A stretch of DNA of 12,621 nt, taken from positions 1-12,621 of the forward strand of contig JAFGFO010000105.1 in NCBI GenBank assembly GCA_016931085.1, written 5' to 3'. The notes beneath the pieces are model-generated. The model searched no databases, was not told where the DNA came from, and saw nothing but the letters and a program-made list of their open reading frames with translations. Positions 7,401 to 12,597 of the stretch are shown here, in pieces; positions within the stretch are counted from its first letter, which is position 1; each line of letters begins with the position of its first letter. The position numbers were made by a program, and so were the translations under genes. The stretch is from Thermoflexales bacterium. GTDB lineage: Bacteria > Chloroflexota > Anaerolineae > Fen-1058.

Positions 7401-8090
7401 CCGCCCGTGTTGGATATGTTCGTGCGGATCGTGCATAAACACGCCGCCTCTCACCGTGTGTTGACAGCGAGCAACGGGGTAGAAGCATTAGACTTGATCC
7501 GGCGGGAATTGCCCGACCTGGTGCTGCTGGACCTGAGACTGCCCCAGATGAACGGCTTCCAAGTCTTGGAAACGATGCGCACGGAGGAGCTGAGTCGCGA
7601 CATCCCCGTCATCGTGCTCAGCGCGGAGGTGTTGGCGGAAGCAGACATGGCACGCTTGAACCAGGGTGTGACAGCCGTCTTGCGCAAAGGCTTGTTCAGC
7701 GTCAGCGAGACCTTGAAGCGCATTGAAGAGGCGCTGGCGCGCCAGCAAAAGATAGGCAGCGAGACGCAGCGCGTCGTGCGCAAGGCCATGGCCTACATCC
7801 ACGAACACTATGCTGAGGAGATTTCACGCGAGGAGATTGCCCGCCACATCGGTGTGAGCGAGGGCTATTTATCGGGGTGTTTCCGCGACGAGGCCGGCGT
7901 ATCGCTGGTCGTCTATCTCAATCGTTATCGCGTGAACCAGGCCAAGCGGCTGCTGCAATCCGGCGCCGAGAGCATCACCAACATTGCCACATCGGTTGGA
8001 TTTTCGGACAGCTCGTATTTCAGCCGGGTGTTCCGCCGAGAGGTAGGCGTATCCCCCCTGGCCTACCGGCAGGGCCAACGCCAAGATTGA
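4488..8090 (+). CDS. Soluble LacI-like sensor / GAF-like / histidine kinase / REC / REC / AraC fusion regulator
   Basis: The 1200-residue protein carries a whole signalling path. Residues 8-300 are a LacI/PurR-type ligand-binding domain (TIGMLVG start, DGLITINP, HGHRRIAFIAG, AIVASNDASAAG, PGDVAVIGFDD) with no N-terminal DNA-binding head; it ends in CGC (301-303). A helical linker and a GAF-like region (about 455-575) follow. HisKA has phospho-His H601 in SHELRTP. The ATPase domain has N719/N723, DTGLG (750-754) and GYGGIGLGL (777-785). The first receiver (about 836-950) keeps D890 and K938 but lacks the acidic pair and the Thr/Ser. The second (963-1085) is intact: D969/D970, D1015, S1045, K1067. 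An AraC DNA-binding domain occupies 1093-1195. No signal peptide or membrane helix is visible, so ligand sensing should be cytoplasmic, unlike the membrane-spanning hybrid systems of Bacteroidetes. The ligand is probably a sugar (family inference). Targets are unknown and no transporter or catabolic gene adjoins. Confidence 0.93.
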   Translation: MRSLQAKRPTIGMLVGWPVYWSAPPTNLITPLLRGVQAAARQRDCNLLLACGLIAHSGPRSPHPRPAWPVAADDSDVVPVGAWNTDGLITINPLLSQAQERYIQTLVEAGHPLVFIHSGQAGPTVRCHDEDGIRQAVEHLAWHGHRRIAFIAGKPEETANGPSQRRLCAYQATMQAAGLEVDPALVAYGHHLFEGGQAAVRQLLSDGLSFTAIVASNDASAAGAAQALTEAGRHIPGDVAVIGFDDQTWATAHDPPLTTIHAPLFEAGYQALELLIEYVEGRQPEITQVELPVRLVIRQSCGCPANAALPAPDDTAQGHALDQTRTVSTQLVQTLAASVSVGVESMSQADLYLVCQQLAEAFVASLRQGTPQAFQLALNELLDHLEASGEDAHVWQMALMTLRDYAEALGEDSPALDQQLEAMLRWGQLAITTMGQWQHKRYIFERDWKADRIALLTSRLLTALDESQVFDILAQVLPQLDIRHAGVAFFEPEGNDATAWSVLRQVPTQQEIRFPTRHFPPAGLYPAQEALHLALLPLVVDDVQLGFVALDAGDLGLNAAIVRHTAVALRAARLHKQATQARQQAEEANQLKSRFLSMVSHELRTPLSLVVTLSDILLQEEAEGELSLPEPYRQDIQQIHANAQHLDGLIQDVLDLAQSEMGQLKLVCEPVDLARALQVVAGAGAQMARNKGLDWRLEIPASPPQVWGDKTRLQQAVLNLVSNAAKFTRQGSIALRVEVEDKAVRVSISDTGLGVAPEEQELIFDEFRQSERTTSLGYGGIGLGLPVCKRLVEMHGGEIGVHSSGEEGSGSTFYFTLPVMTSVVPLSKAEALLAEYEYVVMLVAGPVGDYEHLHRHLMDRGFRVKILEIDRDANWLGRLAASPASAILLDQVSASRRGGEALRLLKRNPATRHIPILFYALAYEEDAGALLEVDYLTKPVATAELSQALKRHGVSAQAAQEARTILVVDDDPPVLDMFVRIVHKHAASHRVLTASNGVEALDLIRRELPDLVLLDLRLPQMNGFQVLETMRTEELSRDIPVIVLSAEVLAEADMARLNQGVTAVLRKGLFSVSETLKRIEEALARQQKIGSETQRVVRKAMAYIHEHYAEEISREEIARHIGVSEGYLSGCFRDEAGVSLVVYLNRYRVNQAKRLLQSGAESITNIATSVGFSDSSYFSRVFRREVGVSPLAYRQGQRQD

Positions 8091-8125
8091 ACAACACCTG
8101 ACTTGGACACTCCCCGCCTTTAGTC

Positions 8126-8158
8126 AGACTTCCGAAGTCTTGGAGACTTCGGAAGTCT
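8126..8158. repeat. 33-bp double palindrome, copy 2 (after the sensor-kinase gene)
   Basis: The arms AGACTTCCGAAGTCT (8126-8140) and AGACTTCGGAAGTCT (8144-8158) flank the loop TGG. The whole element is the exact reverse complement of the copy at 2596-2628. It lies 35 bp after the stop of the 1200-aa gene and is followed by the pyrimidine-rich stretch TCTTTCACCCCGTTTTT. It may therefore also serve as a weak transcription terminator for that gene. Confidence 0.9.
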
Positions 8159-8170
8159 TCTTTCACCCCG

Positions 8171-8185
8171 TTTTTATGATAAAAA
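8171..8185. other. AT-rich palindrome TTTTTAT-G-ATAAAAA
   Basis: A perfect 7+1+7 AT-only palindrome (apart from its centre) sits between the double palindrome at 8126-8158 and the tandem promoter repeat of the next gene. In this GC-rich window such a stretch stands out. It could be a protein-binding site, a DNA-unwinding element or an upstream (UP) promoter element. Only the symmetry is observed. Confidence 0.4.
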
Positions 8186-8206
8186 TCCTGAAAACCATGA
8201 CAAAAG

Positions 8207-8307
8207 TTCAAGACATTTTCGAGAATAAGGTATAAAATAGGTATAGATCAGACTGCGTTCAAGACAATTGCGGCGCAAGGTATAAGCTGGGTATAAATGC
8301 GAGGTCG
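8207..8307 (+). promoter_or_regulatory. Duplicated 51-bp promoter/operator module with four GGTATA boxes
   Basis: The stretch from about 8206 to 8256 is repeated imperfectly from about 8257 to 8307. Both units contain TTCAAGACA (8207-8215 and 8258-8266). Both then carry AAGGTATAA and a second GGTATA. The boxes start at 8229, 8240, 8279 and 8290, with spacings of 11, 39 and 11 bp, so members of a pair sit on one face of the helix. Several boxes also form -10-like hexamers. The best is TATAAA at 8292-8297 with TTGCGG (8268-8273) 18 bp upstream, giving a start near 8304 and a leader with a Shine-Dalgarno. Duplicated promoters and a two-site cooperative operator are both possible readings. Confidence 0.55.
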
Positions 8308-8327
8308 TTTCGAGCAAGGGGGGTTAT

Positions 8328-9203
8328 GTGGTTGTTGATAATTTTCCGACACGCCTGAACAAGCACGAGGCTAGTGAGGAGTTTCCCTTGGCTCGTCCGT
8401 GGAATATCACGATCGAGGATCACGTTGAGCCGGGCGTCGATCTGGAGCAGGAGAATACCCGCTTGAGGCGCTACAACACCAAACTGCGCCACCTGGATAT
8501 CATGCGCGAGCAGTTCATCCAAAACGTGAGCCACGAGTTGCGCATGCCCCTAGCGCTGGCCCAGGGTTACGTCGAGATGTTGGTGGATGGTGAGCTGGAA
8601 CAAGAGCAGCAGCGCCAGGCGCTAGAGGTGATAGCGCGGCAGATGCGAGCGCTGGTGGGCTTGGTCGAGGCCATCACCACTTTCCAGGAGATGGACAGCC
8701 AGGCTCTACGCATCGAAAAGATAACGCCGGCCGTCTTGTTGCAGACCGCTTGCCGGATGGCGGCTCAGACAGCCGCCCGGACCGGGATCAAGCTGCTTTG
8801 CACTTGCCCTATCGATCTTGCTCCTATTGGCGGTGACTTTACCCGCTTGGTGCAAGTGCTGCACCAACTCCTGGATAACGCCTGCAAATTTTCGCCCTCA
8901 GGGAGCGTGGTCACACTCGTCGCGCAGCCGGCTTCCAGGGGGAACGCAATCTGTATCTCGGTGACCGACCAGGGCATCGGCATTTCTCCCACCGAGTATA
9001 CGCACATCTTTGAGCGCTTTTACCAGGCGGACGGCGGTGTTGGCCGGCGCTATGGCGGCATGGGACTGGGCCTGGCCATGGTCAAGGAGATCACAGAAGC
9101 ACACGGCGGAACGGTAAAGGTCCAAAGCAAGCTAGGCGAGGGCAGCACGTTTACCCTGACTCTGCCGGTTTACACACAGGACTCTAAAGGTCAAAACCTG
9201 TAG
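8328..9203 (+). CDS. Short soluble histidine kinase with Met at the HisKA +4 position
   Basis: The 291-residue protein is a minimal HisKA/HATPase kinase. A 60-residue N-terminus including a short helical, coiled-coil-like stretch (about 38-60) precedes the dimerisation domain. Phospho-His is H69 in QNVSHELRMP. The residue four after the His is Met (M73) instead of the usual Thr/Asn. In EnvZ-type kinases that Thr is needed for dephosphorylating the partner, so this enzyme may be kinase-biased. The ATPase domain has N184 (LLDNACKFS), DQGIGI (214-219) and GGMGLGL (243-249). There is no sensor domain and no membrane helix, so input probably comes from a partner protein. The GTG start at 8328 is chosen for its G-rich Shine-Dalgarno (8316-8323); the ATG at 8326 is out of frame. 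The stop codon lies inside a hairpin. No response regulator is encoded beside it. Confidence 0.92.
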   Translation: MVVDNFPTRLNKHEASEEFPLARPWNITIEDHVEPGVDLEQENTRLRRYNTKLRHLDIMREQFIQNVSHELRMPLALAQGYVEMLVDGELEQEQQRQALEVIARQMRALVGLVEAITTFQEMDSQALRIEKITPAVLLQTACRMAAQTAARTGIKLLCTCPIDLAPIGGDFTRLVQVLHQLLDNACKFSPSGSVVTLVAQPASRGNAICISVTDQGIGISPTEYTHIFERFYQADGGVGRRYGGMGLGLAMVKEITEAHGGTVKVQSKLGEGSTFTLTLPVYTQDSKGQNL

Positions 9204-9207
9204 AGTC
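9180..9207 (+). terminator. Hairpin spanning the stop codon of the short kinase gene
   Basis: GACTCTAAAGGT (9180-9191) pairs with ACCTGTAGAGTC (9196-9207) around a CAAA loop, with one mismatch in 12. The gene's TAG stop (9201-9203) is inside the right arm, and the last seven codons form the rest. There is no following T-run (TATAATGAG, then nine C residues), so it is not a standard rho-independent terminator. It could stabilise the mRNA 3' end or be a diverged repeat related to the CTAAAGGT arm at 9264-9278. Confidence 0.4.
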
Positions 9208-9263
9208 TATAATGAGCGCCCCCCCCCTGCCGCTGTCTCATCGGTCCCCTCTCAAGAGGTCTT

Positions 9264-9357
9264 GACCCTAAAGGTCTTTGCCTCCTCCGCTTGCCCGTGT
9301 CCGGCGCGCCGGCGGGCTACTGGGCGCGCTCGGAGGTGCTGCAAGACCTTTAGGGTC
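9264..9357. repeat. 94-bp inverted-repeat element (MITE-like) upstream of the third kinase
   Basis: The termini GACCCTAAAGGTCTT (9264-9278) and AAGACCTTTAGGGTC (9343-9357) are perfect 15-bp inverted repeats. The symmetry continues inward imperfectly (TGC/GC, then CTCCTCCG against CACCTCCG in the complement), giving arms of about 26 bp around a very GC-rich core. A further palindrome, TCAAGA-GG-TCTTGA (9252-9265), touches the left end. It contains no gene and is too short to encode a transposase. It occupies about half of the 202-bp gap between the second and third kinase genes. It may be a non-autonomous mobile element or a large RNA stem; obvious target-site duplications are not visible. Confidence 0.55.
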
Positions 9358-9370
9358 TCGGGCTTTGCAC

Positions 9371-9399
9371 TTGCGCAAAATGGGAATTTGAGCTATTGT
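9371..9399 (+). promoter_or_regulatory. Possible promoter of the third kinase gene
   Basis: TTGCGC (9371-9376), 17 bp, then TATTGT (9394-9399) gives a moderate match. The predicted start would fall at about the ATG at 9406, which would make the mRNA leaderless; no good Shine-Dalgarno precedes that ATG. An alternative is the perfect TATAAT at 9208-9213, but it lacks a convincing -35 and would require a leader through the 94-bp inverted-repeat element. Confidence 0.3.
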
Positions 9400-9405
9400 T
9401 ATCGT

Positions 9406-11070
9406 ATGTCCGGATCTGAAGCTGTGCACATTCTCTACCTGGGCGACCCTCAACTGGCCGGTCTCGTCCAGGCCAGCTTGCACAAAGCTGGTTACCTTGC
9501 CGACGTCACTCGCGACGAAGAAGCGGCCATGGCCGCCGGCTGCGAGGTGTGGGTGGTGGCACTGCCCGCTCCCCAAGTGCTGGACGTGATCAGGCGGCAG
9601 GCGCGGCAAGCAGCCAGCCCCTTCACGATCATCCTGGTCAACAGCGGCCATGAGGCGGTGGCCGCCGAGGTGTTGAGACTGGGGGCGAGCGATTATATCA
9701 TCAGGGACGGAGAAAATGGATTTCTTCAAGTGCTGCCTGGCGTGGTCGGCAAGGTGCTCGAGCAGAAACGACTGGTTGAAGAGACTGCCCGGCTCACGCA
9801 GGTCTTGCAAGAGTCGGAGGCGCGCTACAAGCTGCTCAATCGCGCCAGCCAGGAGTTTGGCTCGACCCTCGACCTGAACCACGTACTGGACACCGTCCTC
9901 AGCGAGGTGCGCCACTTGTTGGATATCATCGCTGCCACCGTCTGGTTGATCGACCCCCAGACGGGCGACCTGGTTTGCCGGCACAACATCGGCCCTCACC
10001 ACGAAATCTTGCGTGGCTGGCATGTCAAGCCTGGAGTAGGTCTCGTCGGCTGGGTCGCCCAGCATGGCCAGAGCCTTATGGTGCCAGACACGCGAGCCGA
10101 CGAGCGGCATTTTAAAAACGTTGACCAGCACACCGGGCTCGAGCTCCGCTCGATCCTGGGCGTCCCGCTGCGGGTCAAGCAAGCGGTGATCGGCGTGCTC
10201 CAGGTCGTTGACACGCAGGTCAATCGTTTTGACGCGGCCGACTTGACCCTGCTCGAGTCACTGGCGGCCTCGGCGGCCATCGCGATCGAAAACGCGCGCT
10301 TATACGAGCAGGCTCGGCACGAGATCACCATGCGCGAACAAGCCCAACTGGAGCTGCAAGCTCGCAACGAGGAGCTGGATGCCTTTGCGCGGACAGTGGC
10401 CCACGACCTCAAGGGTGTGGTGGGGCGGATCATGGGCTACGCCATGGTCTTGGAGGAGGACCACCAGCGCATCCCGGCCCAAGAGTTGCAAGGCTACCTG
10501 GGCACGATTGGGCGAGACGCGCGCAAGATGAACAACGTGATCGACGCGTTGCTGGTGCTGGCCGGCGTGCGCAAGATGGATGCCCAAGTGGGGCCGATCG
10601 ACATGGAGAGTATCGTCGACGAAGCCTTGCAGCGCCTGCGCGATCTCATCCAGCAGGACCAGGCCGAGATCATCCTGCCTGAGGCGGGGACGTGGCCACT
10701 GGCCGTGGGCTATAGCCCGTGGATCGAAGAAGTTTGGGTCAATTATCTCAGCAATGCTATCAAGTACGGTGGCCGGCCGCCGCGCCTGGAGATCGGCGTT
10801 GATCAGGCAGCGGATCAGTGGGTGCGCTTCTGGGTGCGCGACAACGGGCTTGGCATCAAGGCGGAGGAGCAGGACCGCCTGTTCCTGCCGTTTACGCAAC
10901 TGGGCCAGGTCGATATCGCCGGACACGGCCTGGGCTTGTCCATCGTGCAGCGCATCGTGGACAAGCTAGGCGGGCAAGTCGGGGTGGAAAGCAACGGCGC
11001 CCCCGGTGAGGGGAGCACGTTTTTCTTCACCCTGCCGGCCTGGACCTTTGAGCAGCCCGGCGAGGACTGA
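9406..11070 (+). CDS. Pseudo-receiver / GAF / histidine kinase
   Basis: The 554-residue soluble protein begins with a receiver-like fold (about 6-120) that cannot accept phosphate. The beta-3 Asp is replaced (WVVALPAP, A52), only one acidic residue (D14) remains in the first pocket, and the conserved Lys is Arg (R100 in DYIIRDG). A GAF domain follows (about 150-300: GVGLVGWVAQHGQSLMVPDTRAD style, then IENARLYEQA), then a coiled-coil linker (300-328). HisKA has H333 in VAHDLKG. The ATPase domain has N446/N450 (WVNYLSNAIKYG), DNGLGI (479-484) and GHGLGL (506-511). The ATG at 9406 is preferred. An in-frame TTG at 9262 would add 48 residues read through an inverted-repeat element, with a Cys/Arg-rich composition unlike a protein. 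The missing receiver chemistry suggests protein-protein sensing. No cognate response regulator is adjacent. Confidence 0.92.
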   Translation: MSGSEAVHILYLGDPQLAGLVQASLHKAGYLADVTRDEEAAMAAGCEVWVVALPAPQVLDVIRRQARQAASPFTIILVNSGHEAVAAEVLRLGASDYIIRDGENGFLQVLPGVVGKVLEQKRLVEETARLTQVLQESEARYKLLNRASQEFGSTLDLNHVLDTVLSEVRHLLDIIAATVWLIDPQTGDLVCRHNIGPHHEILRGWHVKPGVGLVGWVAQHGQSLMVPDTRADERHFKNVDQHTGLELRSILGVPLRVKQAVIGVLQVVDTQVNRFDAADLTLLESLAASAAIAIENARLYEQARHEITMREQAQLELQARNEELDAFARTVAHDLKGVVGRIMGYAMVLEEDHQRIPAQELQGYLGTIGRDARKMNNVIDALLVLAGVRKMDAQVGPIDMESIVDEALQRLRDLIQQDQAEIILPEAGTWPLAVGYSPWIEEVWVNYLSNAIKYGGRPPRLEIGVDQAADQWVRFWVRDNGLGIKAEEQDRLFLPFTQLGQVDIAGHGLGLSIVQRIVDKLGGQVGVESNGAPGEGSTFFFTLPAWTFEQPGED

Positions 11071-11084
11071 GCCAATCTCGGCCA

Positions 11085-11152
11085 GTAGCCCACGCTTGCA
11101 GCGTGACATCTTCTGGCGTGCTGGCGAGTGTCACGCTAAAAGCGTGACCTAC
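11085..11152. repeat. REP-doublet-like (REPIN-like) element between convergent genes
   Basis: GTAG (11085-11088) precedes hairpin CACGCT-TGC-AGCGTG (11091-11105). After a 24-bp spacer comes hairpin GTCACGCT-AAA-AGCGTGAC (11130-11148), then CTAC (11149-11152). Each half, read outward-in, is GTAG plus a hairpin with the same CACGCT/AGCGTG stem, and the two halves are inverted relative to each other. This is the architecture of REP doublets moved by RAYT (Y1) transposases. It lies between the convergent stops of the third kinase and the membrane-protein gene, a usual place for such repeats, and may act as a bidirectional terminator or mRNA stabiliser. No RAYT gene is in the window. Confidence 0.65.
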
Positions 11153-11191
11153 ATCTCTACATCTCGTACAAGTGTCGACCCATAGAAATGC

Positions 11192-12358
11192 CTAGCCGGC
11201 TGAGGCCGCCACAGCCGACAGCACGGTAGCCGCCGCCGTCACGATCAAGCCCCTAGTAAGAGAGCGATACTCGGACCGTTCGGGGACGGGGGGCTCGCTG
11301 CCCCGGCACGTCACAGCCGCCTGGGCGGCCACAAAGCCGGCCACCAGATACAGCGACAGGTCCATCCCGCGCATGAAGGGCAAGACATCCAAGGACGTCA
11401 AGCTCAAGGCGACGTTTAGAGCCAGCGCCAGCCACAGCCCGACTGCCAGCCACGGGCCGATCCGTTCCGGGCGTTGGGCCGGGTTCGACTCGGCCGTCTG
11501 CAGCAGGGCCGCCAACACAGCGCCGTGGGCAAGCAGCAGGCCCAAGGCCGAGAGCATTCCCAAGCGCGCGTGCCCCGTCGCCAGCCCCACCAGCACGACG
11601 CCGATCAGCCCCACCCCCACCAGGCGCGAAGCAGATATGATCCGCCCGCTCTGGCGGCGCAGGCGGGTCAGCAGGGGCAAGCACGTCACGGCGACCAAGG
11701 CCGGCGCGATCACCGCGTAGTCGAAATCGCTCCAGCTCGCGAGGACATTGGGCAAGGCCAGCAGCGAGGTCTCGACAAACAAGGCCGCCCCCAGCGCCAG
11801 GCCGCCGGCAAAGCTCAAGGTGCCTGGCGGTTCCAGGCTGGTGATCAGCTCTTCACGGTGAGCCGCAAACAAGAGCGCTGAAACGAGCACCAACGCCAGG
11901 GCCAGCAGGCTGACAGGCAACAACAAGGCCGGAGCCATGCTCGGATCGTGCGTATGGCCCAGCGTGCGCAGCAGTTGGTCGGCGACCAGCGCCCCGGCCA
12001 GGCCGGTCACGACGGCGCGCGGGCGATTGCGCACCAGGCCCGCCAGGTACACGCCGCCGGCGGCCAACACAGCCAGGCCCCCCCATTGGTGCATCACGAG
12101 CGAGCCGGCATTCAAGGCCGGCCGGGCGATGGCCACACACACAGCCGACAACACCAGTCCCAGCCTGACAAAGCGGCGTGGGGCAAGTAGCGGGGCGGCC
12201 AGCGCCGCAGCGACCAGCAGCAACTCGGGGACGAAGGTTCCCAAGACGCGGTCGTCCAGGTGACCCAGCAGCAGCGACGTTGTAACACGCAACGCCTGGA
12301 TAAAAAAGAGCAGCACCAGCGCCGCTTCGGTTGTGCGCAAACGACGAGAACTGAACAC
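11192..12358 (-). CDS. Polytopic membrane protein, function unknown
   Basis: The 388-residue protein is almost entirely hydrophobic, with about 12-13 predicted membrane helices. Approximate positions are 11-31, 41-60, 65-82, 91-109, 113-131, 145-165, 183-205, 215-232, 244-261, 266-287, 302-320, 333-350 and 368-386. It has a basic N-terminus (SSRRLR), few charged residues inside the helices, and no catalytic motif I can name. The motif LGAALFVETSLLALPNVLASWS (189-210) is its most distinctive loop. I have a vague recollection of similar membrane domains in Chloroflexota that continue into a soluble enzyme domain; here the protein simply ends after the last helix, so truncation is possible but unproven. 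The GTG start is supported by GAGGG (12365-12369) spaced 6 bp. It is transcribed alone, convergent to the kinase gene. Confidence 0.8.
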   Translation of the reverse strand: MFSSRRLRTTEAALVLLFFIQALRVTTSLLLGHLDDRVLGTFVPELLLVAAALAAPLLAPRRFVRLGLVLSAVCVAIARPALNAGSLVMHQWGGLAVLAAGGVYLAGLVRNRPRAVVTGLAGALVADQLLRTLGHTHDPSMAPALLLPVSLLALALVLVSALLFAAHREELITSLEPPGTLSFAGGLALGAALFVETSLLALPNVLASWSDFDYAVIAPALVAVTCLPLLTRLRRQSGRIISASRLVGVGLIGVVLVGLATGHARLGMLSALGLLLAHGAVLAALLQTAESNPAQRPERIGPWLAVGLWLALALNVALSLTSLDVLPFMRGMDLSLYLVAGFVAAQAAVTCRGSEPPVPERSEYRSLTRGLIVTAAATVLSAVAASAG

Positions 12359-12397
12359 TTGTTACCCTCACTCCCTGTTCGAGACCGGCTCCGGCCT

Positions 12398-12418
12398 CTA
12401 TGCCATAGGCATAGTATA
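12398..12418 (-). promoter_or_regulatory. Extended -10 promoter with overlapping inverted repeat, membrane-protein gene
   Basis: On the minus strand TGG-TATACT (the -10 at 12413-12418) is an extended -10 element without a recognisable -35. A perfect inverted repeat, CTATGCC-ATA-GGCATAG (12398-12414), overlaps the -10 by two bases and covers the expected start site. A repressor bound there would block initiation, which suggests regulated expression of the membrane protein. The leader is about 45 nt and contains the GAGGG ribosome-binding site. Confidence 0.45.
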
Positions 12419-12475
12419 CCACATTTTCATCCGTGCGCTGGCGATTGCGTCGTCTCAGGCCAGAGAGCCTAGCGT

Positions 12476-12509
12476 AAAAAACAGGCTCCCGCTTAGAGCG
12501 GGAGCCTGT
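12476..12509 (-). terminator. Rho-independent terminator for a gene beyond the right edge
   Basis: ACAGGCTCCCGCT (12481-12493) and AGCGGGAGCCTGT (12497-12509) form a perfect 13-bp GC-rich stem with a TAG loop. On the minus strand the stem is followed at once by a run of six T (complement of A 12476-12481). This is a textbook intrinsic terminator for leftward transcription. Its source gene must lie right of the window, because 12510-12621 shows no convincing coding sequence. It insulates the membrane-protein promoter at 12413-12418. Confidence 0.88.
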
Positions 12510-12563
12510 ACAAACCGTCATTATCCTCTCAGCAGTATCTTCTCAAAAAAGCGGGGGGATGGA

Positions 12564-12597
12564 AGACTTCCGAAGTCTTCTTAGACTTCGGAAGTCT
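12564..12597. repeat. 34-bp double palindrome, copy 3
   Basis: The same arms as the other two copies, AGACTTCCGAAGTCT (12564-12578) and AGACTTCGGAAGTCT (12583-12597), here flank a 4-nt TCTT loop. The arms are identical in all three copies while loop length and sequence differ. It lies in the gene-free right end (12510-12621), just beyond a leftward terminator. Confidence 0.9.

Noticed and set aside
9208..9213. Perfect TATAAT as the main promoter of the third kinase
   Set aside because: There is no -35 match at 16-18 bp and the leader would contain the whole inverted-repeat element; kept only as an alternative.
9262..9405. N-terminal extension of the third kinase from a TTG at 9262
   Set aside because: The extra 48 residues are read through a 94-bp inverted-repeat element, are Cys/Arg-rich, and precede a natural receiver-like start at the ATG 9406.
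9268..10182. 304-codon minus-strand frame opposite the third kinase
   Set aside because: It is antisense to a kinase gene with clear pseudo-receiver and GAF domains, and has no motif of its own.
12333..12584. 83-codon plus-strand frame at the right end
   Set aside because: It runs antisense over a promoter, a terminator hairpin and part of a palindromic repeat; no ribosome-binding site or protein-like character.
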